Both the position numbers and the translations under genes were made by a program. A stretch of DNA of 64,000 nt from Holacanthus passer (Eukaryota; Chordata; Actinopteri; Pomacanthidae), in assembly GCA_025331565.1 (NCBI GenBank), contig JAFREQ010000030.1, positions 4,092,001 through 4,156,000 on the forward strand. The letters are read 5' to 3'. This document shows positions 38,532-52,226 of the stretch, piece after piece (the stretch's first letter is position 1; every line of letters starts with the position of its first letter). The notes beneath the pieces are model-generated. The model was not told the origin of the DNA. It made no database searches and was given only the letters and a program-made list of their open reading frames with translations.

Positions 38532-40282
38532 CCTTTGTTCCAGTCTGATGGCTGAGACAGTCAGACTTGGTCATTAGCTGTTACCTAATATCCCCTTCAC
38601 ATCATCAAAGGCTGAAGCTACTAGACTGTGACTGGGAAATAGATACTGTATGTACTCCTGAGCATTCATGTAGAATCACCTTACTCTGAACAACAGATGG
38701 AAAAGAATATAAAAAGCGAACCAATAAGTGAATAGATGAATGGATGAATCATTTACAGTAATTAAATAATCCATAAATCAATGGTCATGGAGTTCAAGAA
38801 GAATAAATGAGTGAATGGATGGATGGGTGGATGATGGGCAGATAATTGAATTAATTCATAGATGGATGGAATGAATGAGTGAATGATCTCAGCAGGCCTG
38901 TTATGTCCCTCAGTGAGCAGATGCAGGAAGGGATCTCCCCCAGACGGACGCTGCTGATGATGGGCATTAGCGCCATCCATTAGAGAAACAAGAGGGAGGG
39001 AGGGAGGGAGGGGAGAGGAGAGAGAGAGAGAAGAGAAGAGGAGTGTGGAGGGGGAGTTCCGTGTCTGAAGAAAGAATGGAAAAGCAAGGTGTCCAGTACA
39101 TTATCAGTTACAGTATGATGAGACAAGAGAAGAAAAGTGAATGAAAGGAGGATAGAAAACAGTGTGACAGAAGGTGAGAGAGGAGGAGGGCTTAATGATG
39201 AAAGTGGTGAGTGACATAGCTAGACAGCAATGTCTCCTGGGGGATCTTGAGTCATAAGCACATTATCCATCCATCTGTCTGTGAATACCCCACCACTGCT
39301 TTCCTCTCTCTATTTCTTTTAATCCGAACTGCCCCTCACTTCCATACCTCACTCTTCCTGTTTGCTTCGCTCACAGTATATCCCTTCTCAGATTACAAAG
39401 ACATGATGCAGAAGTGAATTTAGGATTGTTAGGGTCAGAATAACCCAACAAATTCACCAGCCTGATGATCTCACAAGTGAAAATGATAGATATGCAAATA
39501 TAAAGAAACAGTAAGAAGCTCTGCATTTCTAGCATAGTTTCTATATAAAAAATTAGGGGTGGATTATAGCCAAATGTCTGTGCATTTCAAATGTAAAACA
39601 CTGGGACAAAGCCTTCATGCACACCTAATCCCCTCTAATCCCATAAACATGTTTTCCTTCCTAAGTGGCTTTCATTGACTATACTGATGATGCACAATCT
39701 CAGTGATCCATTCTGGTAAAATAGTGTTGAGACTGCACAGCAATTCCTGTTTTGCAACCACAGCATTCAAGATAAGAGATCAAGACAGGAAATGTCGGCA
39801 GATTTTTTTTAAAGGTGTAACATTAGAGGCTGCTGGGAATATTATACTGTACTTCCCTCTCACACCAATCACAAGACACATCTCATTTTGCATATTGCAA
39901 TTACTTTTTCCATAATGAGAAGATGGGATTTTAAGCATTTTCTGCTCTTGTAGTCAGTGTTATCCATTTTGAATAATGAAATATTTGGAAAGTAAGGCTT
40001 GGGAAAGTTTTCTTGGTTAAACCCTGGGACCGACAGTTAAAGGCCTTTCACACCTGAAGTTCAGTTCACTCACCAGACCAAATAACAATTCACTGTCATC
40101 CTTTAGTTCTAGTCTGTTTAGCATTTACACTGACTTACAACAAACAACCCAAGTTACAAACAGAAGTCTGAGAAATCATGCTGCAGAGCCAACAAAATAC
40201 AGATGTTTGGAGCCACATTAGTCTGCAACTGGATCTCATATGTGATCATTAAAAATGGACAGCGAAAAACAAACTTGAGACC

Positions 40283-40889
40283 TGTCATGGTCTGGGGTTT
40301 TCTTTGTGTATTTTTCAGTGTGTTTTGTTTTTCTCTTCTTTCTTTTCAGTGTGTGGCTGGAGGCGTGGCTGGTTTTCACACTCTCTCCTCCCCTGAGATC
40401 CAGCTGATGAGAAACACCTGGTTTCAATCATCATCAACCCACTTCCTACATAAGCCTGGCTCTGACTCCACTCCTGTGCCAGATTATTCTGTCTAATCGG
40501 TAATCTCGAGCCCTACATGTACTACCCTGTGATTTCTCCAGCGGTTCTCCTACAGACTTAGTTCTGCTTCAGACTATTCCCTAGTGTGTGCCTGATCACC
40601 TATGTGATCTCCAGTGCCTCCACGTCTCCTGTGTTGTTCTCTGTGTCCAGTCTCCAGCATTCCTGTGTCACCCATGTTGTCTCCTGTGTCCATCGTCCCT
40701 GTGTCTACAGAACTGCTTTCCTGCATTCAGCTGCCACCATCACCAGTCCGAGCCACCTCGAGCCAACCTGCCTCCAGCCACCACCACCTGTGTTACACCT
40801 TGCCTATGTTTTCATTAAAGACTGTTTAATTCTCCACACTTGTGTCCGCCTCTGCCTCAGTGGGTCCAACATACAAAACCACCACAACA
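40283..40889 (+). mobile_element. Solo LTR of a Ty3/Gypsy-like retrotransposon
   Basis: A 607-bp segment starts TGTCATGGTC and ends CACCACAACA (TG...CA), and is flanked on both sides by the perfect 6-bp duplication GAGACC (40277-40282 and 40890-40895). It contains a TATA-like tacataagcc (about 40448) and a polyadenylation signal attaaag (about 40814), followed by a CT-rich U5-like end. There is no internal coding region. This is therefore a solo LTR left by recombination between two LTRs. Sequence style is that of fish Gypsy LTRs, but the family cannot be fixed without a library. Confidence 0.85.
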
Positions 40890-43267
40890 GAGACCCTCCT
40901 TTTCAAATGGTCTCGGTCTATACAATTTGGTGGGGTTCAAACAAACCTAAATGAATCAGACAAAATGGAAAACATAACGTTCCACATAAAACAGTTTAGG
41001 TGAGAAAGCAGCCAAGCTGCAAACTAATATGGCTGATGTCTGTTGTACTTTGTTGCACGAGAGAATTGTTATATTCTTTATTTTGTGCCATATTTATAAA
41101 ACATACGAAAAAACACCTTGTGGTTTAGTACAGTCTTTTGTCTGTCTACAGTCCACTTCAACCAAAGAGTGGTTTTTGTTTCCATGCTTGGTTTGAATTT
41201 TTTCAAGTATGTAAACAAGTAGAGGTATGTCTTGACAAATGCACATTTAATCATCTCCACAATATTTCTAAAAAGATTCGACAGCTATACCATGTTCTGC
41301 CAGGTACTTGCACTATGCAGTAAGTTGGATGTCGTTACTGGAAGAGTTATAACACAGTGCCAATCTGGCAACCTCACTGTGGAGACAGGTGTAAAAAGTA
41401 ACTTCAAGTCTACTGAGTCAGCTCTAAAAGTACAATTGTTTGTCAGTTTTATATTTTTCATTAGTTGAATAAATGAAATGAGATACAACTTAACATTACA
41501 TGACACAGCATTACATAATTTAACAGTATGACATGCTCTGAGTCCTCTATAAAGTGAACTTACAATGTGATCTTACCAGGTGAGCCAAACCAGACAATGA
41601 ACTGAACAGCTGAGTCATTACATACTGTATGTGCCCTTTGCTGCAAGAATTAATGCCTCTACTTTTTGTTATATTTCATCAAAGTGTGATTTCTTATGAC
41701 ATGAACAGGGGCGGTCTTGTATTTTAGGCGAGGTGGCATGCCTCTGCTATAACAGTCTGCTGGAAACCCTAATGTCATCTCCTAGCAATGAGGTGTTTTT
41801 AGGGTGGATTTTTCCGTTAATGCTTAGGCTGAGGATGGGCAGGGTAACAACTGCTGCAGAGAAATACACACACTGACACAAGCTGACTGATGGCCTGCTG
41901 CAGTACTTATAGATTATAGATCCCCCCACTGCCCACACTTAAGCTCTCTCTTGTACATCCATTCATTCATTCACTTTGTCATCTCTTCTCCCTCTATCCA
42001 TACTCCTCTCTGTATGTGTCTTAGCATTTCACACATACTGCAGTGCACAAAAGATTTTATTACATGCTTTTTCTATTAAACAAACTAACCAGATGAACTC
42101 AGGTATAGGTATATGTGAGCACTTACCATTTTAGGGTAGTACAAAGCGGGATTGACACCGACTTTAAACTCAGAACCTGTAAGTTTTGACATTTTTAATG
42201 TTGCTTTACTGTTTATTTAGGAGGTTAGCCTGCTGAACTTTGCATTATCATGCTAACATAGCTAGCATCCATTGTAGGTTCACATGCTGGAGCAATGTGT
42301 ATTTAATATTGAGGGACAGTCAAGACAATGCATCACATTACACTTCTTAATGAACCTACGGGCAGGCTTCTCATCATTTTCATTCTTCATTCTTTACAAG
42401 ATATGTTCCTTTACATTGGCAATAGAGTGAAAAAGGGTAGAACCACGCTTTATTTCTGTAATAACTTAATAAAAAACAAAGAAAAAAAACAGCAATATAA
42501 ATTTTAGGTCATATCGCCCACCCCAACTGTGTAGCTGGATCCTGTAGCTGCCATGTCAGCTACTGATATAACACATCTAACCACATATGAACAAAACTTC
42601 ATTTGATAGTCAAATTAAAAAGGCCAACATTGACGTGAAGCATGAGACATGCTAGGATGAACAAAAACCATGATTGTTCCCTCACCAAGTTTTAGTAGTT
42701 GAAGCCCACATGGGATAAATGTCACAGAGTCTTGTCTTGTTCTTTATTCAACCATCCATCCACCCACCCAGACATGCTCGCTCTGTTTCTTTGTGGTATG
42801 GGTATGTTGTACAGCCTGAATTTGAAAAAAGTGAAAATATTCTACACAGTAAGTATGTTTTTGTTTTCTCCAAATAGTATTGAGCATACAGCATGCATTA
42901 CTTACAACATACACAACTTTTGTATAATGTTCTGAATGCAGACACACACACTAGCACAGAGCAGGCAAATGGGATTACAGAGTGTGTCTGCAGGCTGTGA
43001 CAGGGAGTTTGTGCGTCACTCCCGCTGAGCCAGATTAGACTGAGCTTCACCGCAACCTTACAGGTCTGTTTAGGGTAACAGACTGTCTAAAACTATAACA
43101 CAGACACTGTCTGTCTCTGGTTCACTACTCACTTCCCTCTCACTGCTGCCTGTCTGTCTCACTTTCTCCCTTTCCAACACTCTCTTAATCAGCTAATTTC
43201 ATCATCTTTCTTTTTCTGTACACGTACAAAACAGATTTCAGATTTGTATTTACTGACTTGGAAAGAC

Positions 43268-43289
43268 TGACACACACACACACACACAC
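43268..43289. repeat. (CA)n microsatellite abutting a splice donor
   Basis: On the minus strand this is a (GT)n run that directly follows the candidate 5' exon and supplies its GT donor. Confidence 0.85.
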
Positions 43290-43403
43290 CTGCTCTCTGC
43301 CCTGTGTATCAGGGCTCCATGAAGGCGCCAGTTACAGTCCCGCTCTGCTTTCTCTCCATCCATCGTTCTGCTGCAGAGGACCAGCGCAATGTGTCTTCAT
43401 CTC
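43290..43403 (-). other. frmpd1: Probable non-coding 5' exon of frmpd1 with upstream ORFs
   Basis: A 114-nt segment is bounded by a good acceptor (pyrimidine-rich, ending tgccctcag) and a GT donor that sits inside a (GT)n tract. If spliced to the acceptor at 37321-37323, the transcript reads GTAA then the FRMPD1 ATG. The exon contains three upstream ATGs. The one at 43363 opens a 25-codon ORF whose TAA stop, formed across the splice, lies immediately before the main ATG. The exon is predicted from splice signals and position only. Confidence 0.4.
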
Positions 43404-44802
43404 CTGAGGGCAAACACAACAACAGAATTAGGTTAGGATATGTGGTGGGGCATTTGACATTGCTGTAGTCTGAATCACAGGGTCCAAACATTTTGCATAG
43501 CCAAACACACAGAATATAGTATCAGTATCAGTCATGCACCTACACATGTATTTCATCTAAAAGAAATGTAAAGCTATGAAAAGGTAACAATGGAGGGGGA
43601 GCTTCTCTCCTTATTCATATGCGCTAATCAAACAACTTGCCAAATATCACAGGGAGGCAGAGAAAAGAGTAAAGAGAGGGAAAGGAGCAGGGATGAGAGG
43701 AGGAGGCACAGAGAAGGAAGAGAATGAACAGAGGAAGAAGAGAGAAAATTAGTAGAAAGAAAAGACAAGAACAGACAGGCCAAGCGGGGAAAAAAGACAC
43801 ACCTTGTAATCAGAGTGGTTCATAGACAGTAACGGATGACAGAAGAGAGGAAGGTCGAAAAAGAGGAAATGAAGGAGGAAGGAAAGGGTGAAGACAGTGA
43901 AGTGAGTCGAGGGAGGAGAGGAGGAAGAGACGGAGAGACAGACGAGGTGAAAAAGACAGCAGGGCTCCATCGCAGCAGAATGGGCCTGCCAGGGCTGCTT
44001 GTGCTGTTTGTGGAGTCCCACTTGCCCCTGCTCTGCTCCAAACACCATCCATATTTAATGAGGCCCTTACAAAGCCCTGGGAAAAGAGATGCTGGGAACT
44101 CTGCCCGCCACTCCCCCCCACACACACCTCTGCCTCCCCCGCCACTCAAATTGTCACTCCTCAGTACTTTTCTCTTTCATAATTCCCCTCCTCTCTCTCT
44201 CTCTTTCTTGTTGTCTTTCCCCGCTGTTCTGAATATCTCTTTTTTGATTGCTCTTTAGTTATTTTTAAAAATTGATTGTTTCCTCCAGCTCCTCCATGTC
44301 TTAAGCTCCTCCCAAAGTAGTACAGGGTATTAAGCAAGCACACAATGCTAACCTATTAGCTCAGCATGTGGTTGAAAAATGGAGCGCTTAATTTTAGTCC
44401 TGCGCATTTAAAACAGAATGACTGCTTCATCTTGTCTTAAAAACAGAGTTAGGCAGACTCAACTGTGTTCTCTCAACCATAAAGAAACAGCATGCACGTG
44501 TGCTGTCGTTCTCTTTTTCTCCATTGCACCCACTCACATTCAGAAACAAATTGAGGCACATGCTCCTGGTGATTGTGTATGTGTGTGTCTATGTGCAACA
44601 ATGTGTTTGATTTTATGAGTGTATGTATGTTTTTATTATGTGAGTGGTTCGAGTTTGTGTATGTGTGCATGTGTGTGCGCGCCCTAGTCAGAGTGCTGCG
44701 TGCATCAATAATGTATCTAGATAATGCAGCCGCTTCACTCTACCAGGAACAACTAACGGGCATACCGACGCACGGAGAAAGACAGAGAATGAGGGGCAAA
44801 AG

Positions 44803-44822
44803 AGAGAGAGAGAGAGAGAGAG
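44803..44822. repeat. (AG)n microsatellite
   Basis: Ten AG units in a purine-rich stretch. Confidence 0.9.
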
Positions 44823-47800
44823 AACACATGAGGTAGCAGAGAGGAAAGATGAGAAAGGGAAATGTGAGTGATGCAAAAATGGAGTAAGAAAGGAGAGAGT
44901 ATGATGGGTAGGGAAACCTAAAGAACATGTGTCACACCTGGGTGGGTCAAGTATTATTTGGGATCAGACTTCAGTGTTTTAACCCACTTAGAGCACACAG
45001 GGTTTAGGCAAGAAGCTAATTTAGCGGCCTTTCAAGTACTCTAAACATTCTGGCAGACACTGTCATTGTAGGCTTATGCGTATTATGTTGGATTACGTAC
45101 AAATCAAATTTAAAGCTAGAACATATTTTAAGTGTGGGGATTTGTCTGTTTATTTTCCAAATACAATAATGATTGATTAGATTAAAAAATGCATAATACA
45201 AAAATCCAAGTGAAGATCCTTTAAAAGATTTTTAAAAAATGATTTGCAGTGTACAGCTGCACTCAAAGTATATTACTCATAATGGGGGGAGTGGGGGAAC
45301 CTGTGCATCCAGCTTTTTGGAAAATAGCAATTTGCAAATACTTTACGTTAGTTTATAACTATTTGCAAATTTGTTCTGAACAGGACAAATGAGATCACAA
45401 CATAGACTCCAACAGTGTTTTTGTAACAAACCTGGTAGCTAAATCTGAAGGCATGTATTTTGCCAAGTAAATATTCTTAGTTTGGTCTTTATATGATAAC
45501 ATTTTTTTAGTGTACAGTTTCATTCAGAAACCCTCCTTATTAGTTTGTCCTCCATCCTGATTTGTGGCACAAACAGCAGTTGTAGTAGTAATAGTTAACT
45601 TTTGGTGCAGTGCATACATCAGTACAGGACCCCTGCAATACACCACATTCACTACAATGGAGGAGGAGCATGCAAAAGCAGGTTTTCTGCAATAATAGGA
45701 GTATAGCTTAAAACGCTCCTAAACCACTTCACTTTTACTCCTGACTTTCCATTACAGAAACATTTTGAGCTGTCCACTTTGGGATGCACAGAGACATGAA
45801 ATTTGGGTGAGAATCAGCAAAAAGTGAAACTGAAAATGAATAAGAAGAAACTTTTGTCACAGCAGATTAAAGTTCCTGCACACACACACACAGGTGTTAC
45901 CCTGTCTGATTAGACCTCCAGTTATTGGAAATTAGGTGGAGCCAAGTTGGAAATTACTAACGTATGCTATGCGCTAATAAGAATAATAACATGACTTGTC
46001 CTGACAGATGCAACAAAACTTATATATTATACGTAAACGTAACAGTATAGTGAGAGATGTCAATCAAGCCGTCTGTACACGCCCACACAGTCCTGGGAAG
46101 AGCTCTCATCGGGTATCATACGTGAACACACCTGTGTAAGTGGACTATACTAAACAGTAGGTGTGAAGGGGCTTTAAGGCTGCAATAAGAAACTCCAAAT
46201 TAAAAGAAGTAATGATATCATTTTATCTACAAAGCCCAGATCTAATGTATCATGCATAAACTGACCACGCCACCATTATGTTTACCAACTTAGCTTTTTG
46301 TGATCAGGATATATGCATCCTCTGCTTAATACACGAGGGAGGACATTGCCTGTTCTAGACCCACAGATAATTCCCTATTTAAAGTTTAATAACAATCACG
46401 ATTTAACTCAACACATAAATACAACAGTCTACTTGACAATTTGATGATATCAAAACAGTAAGTTATAGTTTAAGTAACTTCATGTCATTTCATACCAAAT
46501 CAAGCCTCATCAGTACAATGCTAGTAGAGTCACAAAGTCAGAATTCCACTATTCCGGTATAAAACACAGTAAAGCATATATTGAACTGAAACACACCAGT
46601 CAGGAGATATTCCTGCTTGGGTTTCTATAGAAGGTAGGCCATGTCTGCTCAGTATGAGTATTGAATTTGAGCTTCCCTTATGCACACATTCACCTGAAAA
46701 TAAAGATAGTAGTAAAAGGAAACTCACTGTCTAAATAATAGCCAATGCACAGAATCCCATTCATTTATTTTTTTCCTCAGATTTCTGTTTTACCCTCTTT
46801 AGAGTGTCACTATCTTAATCCATAGTAGCTAATGCAAAATTTTGTTGGCTGATTTTAAAGTGTCTACATTTGACAGCAAATGTAAAAATTGTATTCATGT
46901 ATTGTTGTGAAATATTGTTTGTAAATAAATGAGAATTCACTATAGCCTCTTTTACACAGCATACATCTGTTAATGCTCTTGGTCAATGTTTTATCTTTGA
47001 TTCACAAATCTGTTATGTTGTAGTGTATTCTTTACTCTGCACTGTTCTCCTCTTGGCCCAAAAGAATTATATGTTCACTCTTCTATGGGTGGTAGAGAGG
47101 GGGCCCAATCCAATTAGTGCCGCAGTCAAGCAAGTGCACACACACACAAACACACGTAAACTATCCTTGCAACCTAATGACCTTTTCAGGTAAATACCTG
47201 TAATTTAATTGACACAGTGGCAGTGACTGTGGTGACATGTTTATGTTTGTTGTCTCTCAAGTCACACATGCTAACAGGTGAATTACAGTATATCTAATCT
47301 ACATTAAAGGTATTAGTTATTTCACTTAAGGACAAAGTTTACAGAGATTTCTCAAGAATTTTGGCTTTACATGCAGTGCCAGACAGAATGATGGCTAATA
47401 TGATAAGTTGCCTTACTCTCATTAGTTGATTTACATTTCATTGCAATATATAATGAGTGCTTAGTCTCAGGGAGCGGAAGTTTGGCTTTGATTCAGGGAA
47501 CACATTTATCTTCAAGCTCCACTCTGTCAATAAGGTAAATGGCTGTTTATGGCAAAAATGAAAATAGGACAGGAGGTAACACCAGTGCTATTGTATTTAT
47601 TCATGAGTATCCAACGTTGCAAACCCTGTTTTTATTTATTCAATTCACACACACTTTTGTTAATGGCAACAGCTTCAGATCATGAATCTCCATTTAGTTC
47701 CATCCTGTTAGTGAGATACCCATCTACTAATACTGAAAGAGACAAGAGACAAACAGGCACCATAAACATCTAGTGCCATTAGTTAGTCTTACATATCATT

Positions 47801-48630
47801 AAGTTTTTTTCAATGAGACACAGATACACAGCCACTGGCTCTACCATTGAGTAGGGTAATTAATCCACTGGCATATTATGTATATGTATTTCCTGAATAT
47901 TGGGTATTAGAAGAACACAACATAAACAACATTAATTTGATGTCAATTGCCTATAAATATGAGTATTTATAGACATCTGCAAGTGAAATTCACTCTTTAC
48001 TTCAAGGGAGGTGTGCTGGCTCAGCAAAAACAGAGCCAGCGTGCAGAGAAAGTAGAGTGGAGAAAAGAGCTGTTTGTGAGCTGCAGCTGAAACACTTCAT
48101 TCACACATCCGGTGGACATTGGCACAGTAGGCTGGAATGGAAGCAGATCATCTCCAGTATCAAGTGGACATTAGGGTTTATAAATACTTTATACTGTAGA
48201 TACTCTGAGCATATGAGGCATACAGAAAGACAACTGGACAGCAACCAAATACATTTTACCTGCATGTAACTACCTATCTTTAGACGTAGAAGACTGCATT
48301 TAAGATCTGACTGTACGGCATTCCCTTCTGTGTATTCACATCTGCCTGTAAGCAGAAAAATAGGTGTGCATTTTCCACACCCCCAATAAGGACTTTCTAC
48401 AATAAGGACTGACTGATAGCCTCTGATGGGCCTACTGCCCTAAAAGAGCTTATAGAACCATTTCTGCTGTTGTCGGAAAACCCTTTAATCAGGAGTTTTA
48501 GATTGAAGCCAAACTGGCTGAAAGTGCTATCTATATGGTAAAGGAGATTAGAGTTGACCTAAAACCTTTAAGACCTCATTGGAACAGTTCCTCATAGCAA
48601 CTTTAGTTTGTGATTCACCATTGTGTCATA

Positions 48631-50179
48631 CAACCCTGATTCCAAAAAAGTTGAGATGCTGTGTAAAACATTAATAAAATCATGATTTTCAAATCCTTTT
48701 CAACCTATATTCAACTGAATACAACAAATACATCATATTTAATGAACAAATTAACCTAACTTGTTAACCTAATGTTATTTGGTAAATATACTCTCCTTTT
48801 GAATTTGATGCCAGCAACACACTCCCGAAGATTTGGGACAGGGGCATGTTTACCACTGTGTTACATCACCTAATCAATCAGAAAGTGTTTGGGAACTAAA
48901 GACACTAATTGTTGATGTTTTGAAAGTAAAATTATTTCATATTCTCCCTTGATACATGGCTTCATTTGCTCAACACTCCTGTGTCTCAGTCATATTTTCA
49001 AAATGTGTCACACATTTTCAGTGGGAGACAGATAGCACCTAAACTCTTACTATGAAGTCATGCTGCTGTAACACATGCAGAATATGTCTCGACATTGTCT
49101 TGCTGAAATAAGGAGGGACATCCCTGAAAAAGACATTGTCTAGGTGGCAGCATATGTTGCTCCAAAAATTTTATGTACCTTTCATCATTAATGGTGCCTT
49201 CACAGATGAGAATTTTACCCATGCCATGGGCACTAATGCATCCCCATACATCACAGATACTGGCTTTTGAACGTTAGAGCGTTTTGCATTGGTAACAATC
49301 TGGACGGTCCTTTTCCTCTTTAGTCCGGAGGACATGACATCAATGATTGCCATGATTGATGAGCTGAGATGTGGAGTCATCAGACCACGGCACACTTTAT
49401 GTCAGTCCATTTCAGGTGAGCGCTGACCCAGAGAAGTCAGTGGCGTTGCTGGATGTTGTTTGTGAAAGTCTTTTGGTTTGCATGGGGCAGAGTCTTTACC
49501 TGCATTTGTAGATGTATTAACAAACTGTGTTAACCAACAATGGTTTTCCAAAGTGTTCCTCAGCCTGTGCAGTGATATCCTTTATACAACCATGTCGGTG
49601 TTTAATGCACTGAGGAAACTGAAGGTCACAGGCATTCAGTGCTGGTTTTCAGCCTTGCCTTTTAAGTGCAAAGGTGTCTCCAGATTCTCAGAAACTTTTG
49701 ATATTACGAATTGTAGATGGTAAAATCCCTAAATTCCTTGCAAATGTGCATTGAGAAATTGTGTTCTTAAACTACTGCTACTATTTTCTCACAGTTTTTT
49801 TTACAAAGTGGTGAACCTCTCTCCATCCTTGCTTGTAAACAACTGAGTCTTTCCAGGATGAACCTTTCATACCCAATCATGATACTATTACCTGTTACCA
49901 ATGAACCTGTTTACCTGTGGAATGATCCAAACAAGTGTTTTTGGATCACTGCACAACTTTCACAGTCTTTTGTTGCTCCTGTCCCAACTTGTTTGAAACA
50001 TGTTGCTGCCATCAAATTCAGAATCAGTGTATATTTACAATAACCAGTAAAGTTCAGTTTGAGCATTAAATATCTTGTCTTTGTACTGTATTCAACTGAA
50101 TATAGGTAGAAAAGGATTTGCAAATGATTGCATTGTTTTTTTTCCCTACATTATCTCAACCATTTTGGAATTGGGATTG
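48631..50179 (-). mobile_element. Full-length but decayed Tc1/mariner-type DNA transposon
   Basis: An approximately 1.55-kb element is flanked by TA dinucleotides, with terminal inverted repeats: left CAACCCTGATTCCAAAAAAG, right (reverse complement) CAATCCCAATTCCAAAATGG. Subterminal parts also mirror each other (tattcaactgaata on both sides). The minus strand carries remnants of a transposase (for example SVMYGDALVPMAWVKFSSVK at 49171-49250) broken by stops and frameshifts. I recognise the nucleotide sequence as a very abundant fish TcMar family. It lies in the 5' intron of frmpd1. Confidence 0.8.
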
Positions 50180-51905
50180 TAATAAGTCAGGGAATGTTTA
50201 CATTAAAAAAAAAAAAACTTTTTAAAGGGATTTACCTCCTACATTATTCAGAATTCAAAAGCAGCATACGCATAGCACAATTTGAAGTGAGATGTTGAGC
50301 TTTGGGGTTGAAAGTTCAATTGTTAAATTCTTTAGTTTGGAGAAATAACAAAATTGGTCTCTGCTTCTTATTTTACCATTGGTGTAAAGCTTTGAGGCTC
50401 TGACAGTGAAGAGGGAGCTGAGGAGGATTTGGTTACATATGGGACTAAAGCTGAACAGTGCACTAATGTCTGAGTGCATGTGTGTGCAGTTTCATGTCAA
50501 GCACTTTTTTAATGCTGGTTTATGAAAAGTGCTACACCAATTATCATTATCAATAATGTGGTGCCATATGGCCTTTCAAGTATCTCCACACATCATTGTA
50601 AGTCTGAATGTATGCTGGCTTGTGTGTGTACTGTATGTTTGTGTGCACGCAGTTACGTACAAAGAGCTTGACAGACACACCCCGAGTTTTCGCTCAGTAT
50701 TAAACTTGACAAATACGAAGCATCAAAAATGTAGCCGAGCCTAAAAATAACATCATAAATTAGTAAAGCCTGGGAGGCCCTTCAGAACGCAGCTGGCCTC
50801 ATATTCTTCTTCTTCTGTTTCAGTTCTGCACTGAGTGTCAGGCTTTGCTTTGTATTCAGGTCTTTTCATGAAACACTCATACATGTATACACAGTACACA
50901 TCCACAGATATGGGCACATGCACTTAACATGCAGACAGAGTCGAACGTCACACACTCGAACACCACTCATTAGCATTTCACAATAGCATCAATACAGTGT
51001 GATGTGTTTGAAGAGGCTGAAGCATGATGCAGCAAAATATCTGGAGCAACATATTACAGTAAAATGCATGTAGTAGTGTGTGTTTGAGTGTGTCTGTGTG
51101 CATATAATGAGTGTTTGTGTGTGTGTGGTTGTGCATGTTTCTGGTTGCAGTGATGCATTAGTAAAACACATTTTGGTTTCACACAGACTACGCACTGTTA
51201 GTCTATTCATCAATTCTTTAACAGTAGTTGAATATAGAAAATGACTGAGTCATTTGCTTTAAGAAAGAGCCAGGGAATGCCTCAGTCTGTTTGCATCTAA
51301 TGTGACTGAAGTGAAACATCCAGACTGTTAGATCCTGATACAGCCCAGTCCTTTCTACACATTCACCTCTCAGTGTTACTAAGCCTAAAATCCCTCTTAT
51401 CAAGCTGCCTCCTCCCCTCCATGTGCACCCCTCCTTCATCATATGACCTGGGTGGATTTAAACAGGTGAAGTGATGATGGGACTCCCCCTCCTACTTTTG
51501 GGGAGACAGTGGATGTTATTTGATCAATGACTGTAGGTTGTGCATTACAAATGGTTGTAAGTCTTCAATGATAAATATTGAGATGGCTCGTTTAGGTCAT
51601 AACTTGGGAAGCTAAACCTGTCAAGCTTGTTTCTTTCTATTTGTTAAACTATAAACCGGTTAGCACTCAGCTAATATAAAATAAAGACTTTTGAGCCTTA
51701 TTTTTTTTCTTTTTCTTATTTATTTTTACAACAATAACAAATGTCTGGCGTTAGTCGAGCCATAGCATCATTTGCTTTGCTAGCTTGCATCGAGCCACTG
51801 AAGGGAAACAAACACTTTCTGTGGACAGAAGTCTATTTTTGGACTTTATGTGTGCTTGTTATTGAGTCTACCTGTCTGTAGAATAATGAGGAGTAAGGAC
51901 CTTAC

Positions 51906-52180
51906 CGAGTGGCCGGTGTCTCCTCTCTAATCCCCTCCTGAGCGCAGGGCGAGCCGTCCCGACCGTCCTGGATGTGGAACAACTTCGAAAAGCGCCCCCC
52001 CCTAAAAAAAAAAAGCCGCACCTTCCTCCGACAGTGACAATCAGTTTAATCCATATCAGCTGGTGTTCAGGAGGCGCGAGGAGCGCGGCGCCAGCTCTCT
52101 GATGGAAAAACTGCTGTTTGATAAAGTGTTTGGTGGGGTGAGCGCTTGAGCGGCGGACGGGTGAGGTGCACGCGGCTTAA
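51906..52180 (-). promoter_or_regulatory. frmpd1: Putative frmpd1 first exon and GC-rich promoter
   Basis: In AT-rich surroundings this stretch is GC- and CpG-rich, with GGCGCGAGGAGCGCGGCGCC-like sequence near 52072-52093. On the minus strand it contains a strong donor, CCACTCG followed by gtaagg, at 51901-51912, so an untranslated first exon ending at 51906 is likely. The next gene on the same strand is frmpd1. There is no clear TATA box, and the transcription start cannot be fixed. A (CT)n tract lies just beyond, at about 52190-52268. Confidence 0.5.
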
Positions 52181-52189
52181 ACGACAATA

Positions 52190-52226
52190 ATCTCTCTGTC
52201 TCTCTCTATCACACTCTCTCTATTTA

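Larger units (their letters stand above)
37321..51905. other. Large 5' intronic region of frmpd1
   Basis: It has no coding exon I can support. It contains a solo LTR (40283-40889), a Tc1/mariner-type element (48631-50179), a MITE-like copy (38200-38350), microsatellites and the probable non-coding exon at 43290-43403. Purine-rich stretches at about 38990-39200 and 43640-43960 make long ORFs by composition alone. Confidence 0.6.

Noticed and set aside
40588..40954. Plus-strand ORFs of 70-122 codons
   Set aside because: They lie in the CT-rich half of the solo LTR and have no similarity to retroviral or retrotransposon proteins.
43749..44258. Several 100-140-codon overlapping ORFs on both strands
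   Set aside because: The region is purine-rich simple sequence on one strand, which removes stop codons in several frames; no domain is seen.
44573..44836. ORF rich in Cys, Val and Met followed by an Arg/Glu run
   Set aside because: It is a translation of TG and AG microsatellite-like sequence.
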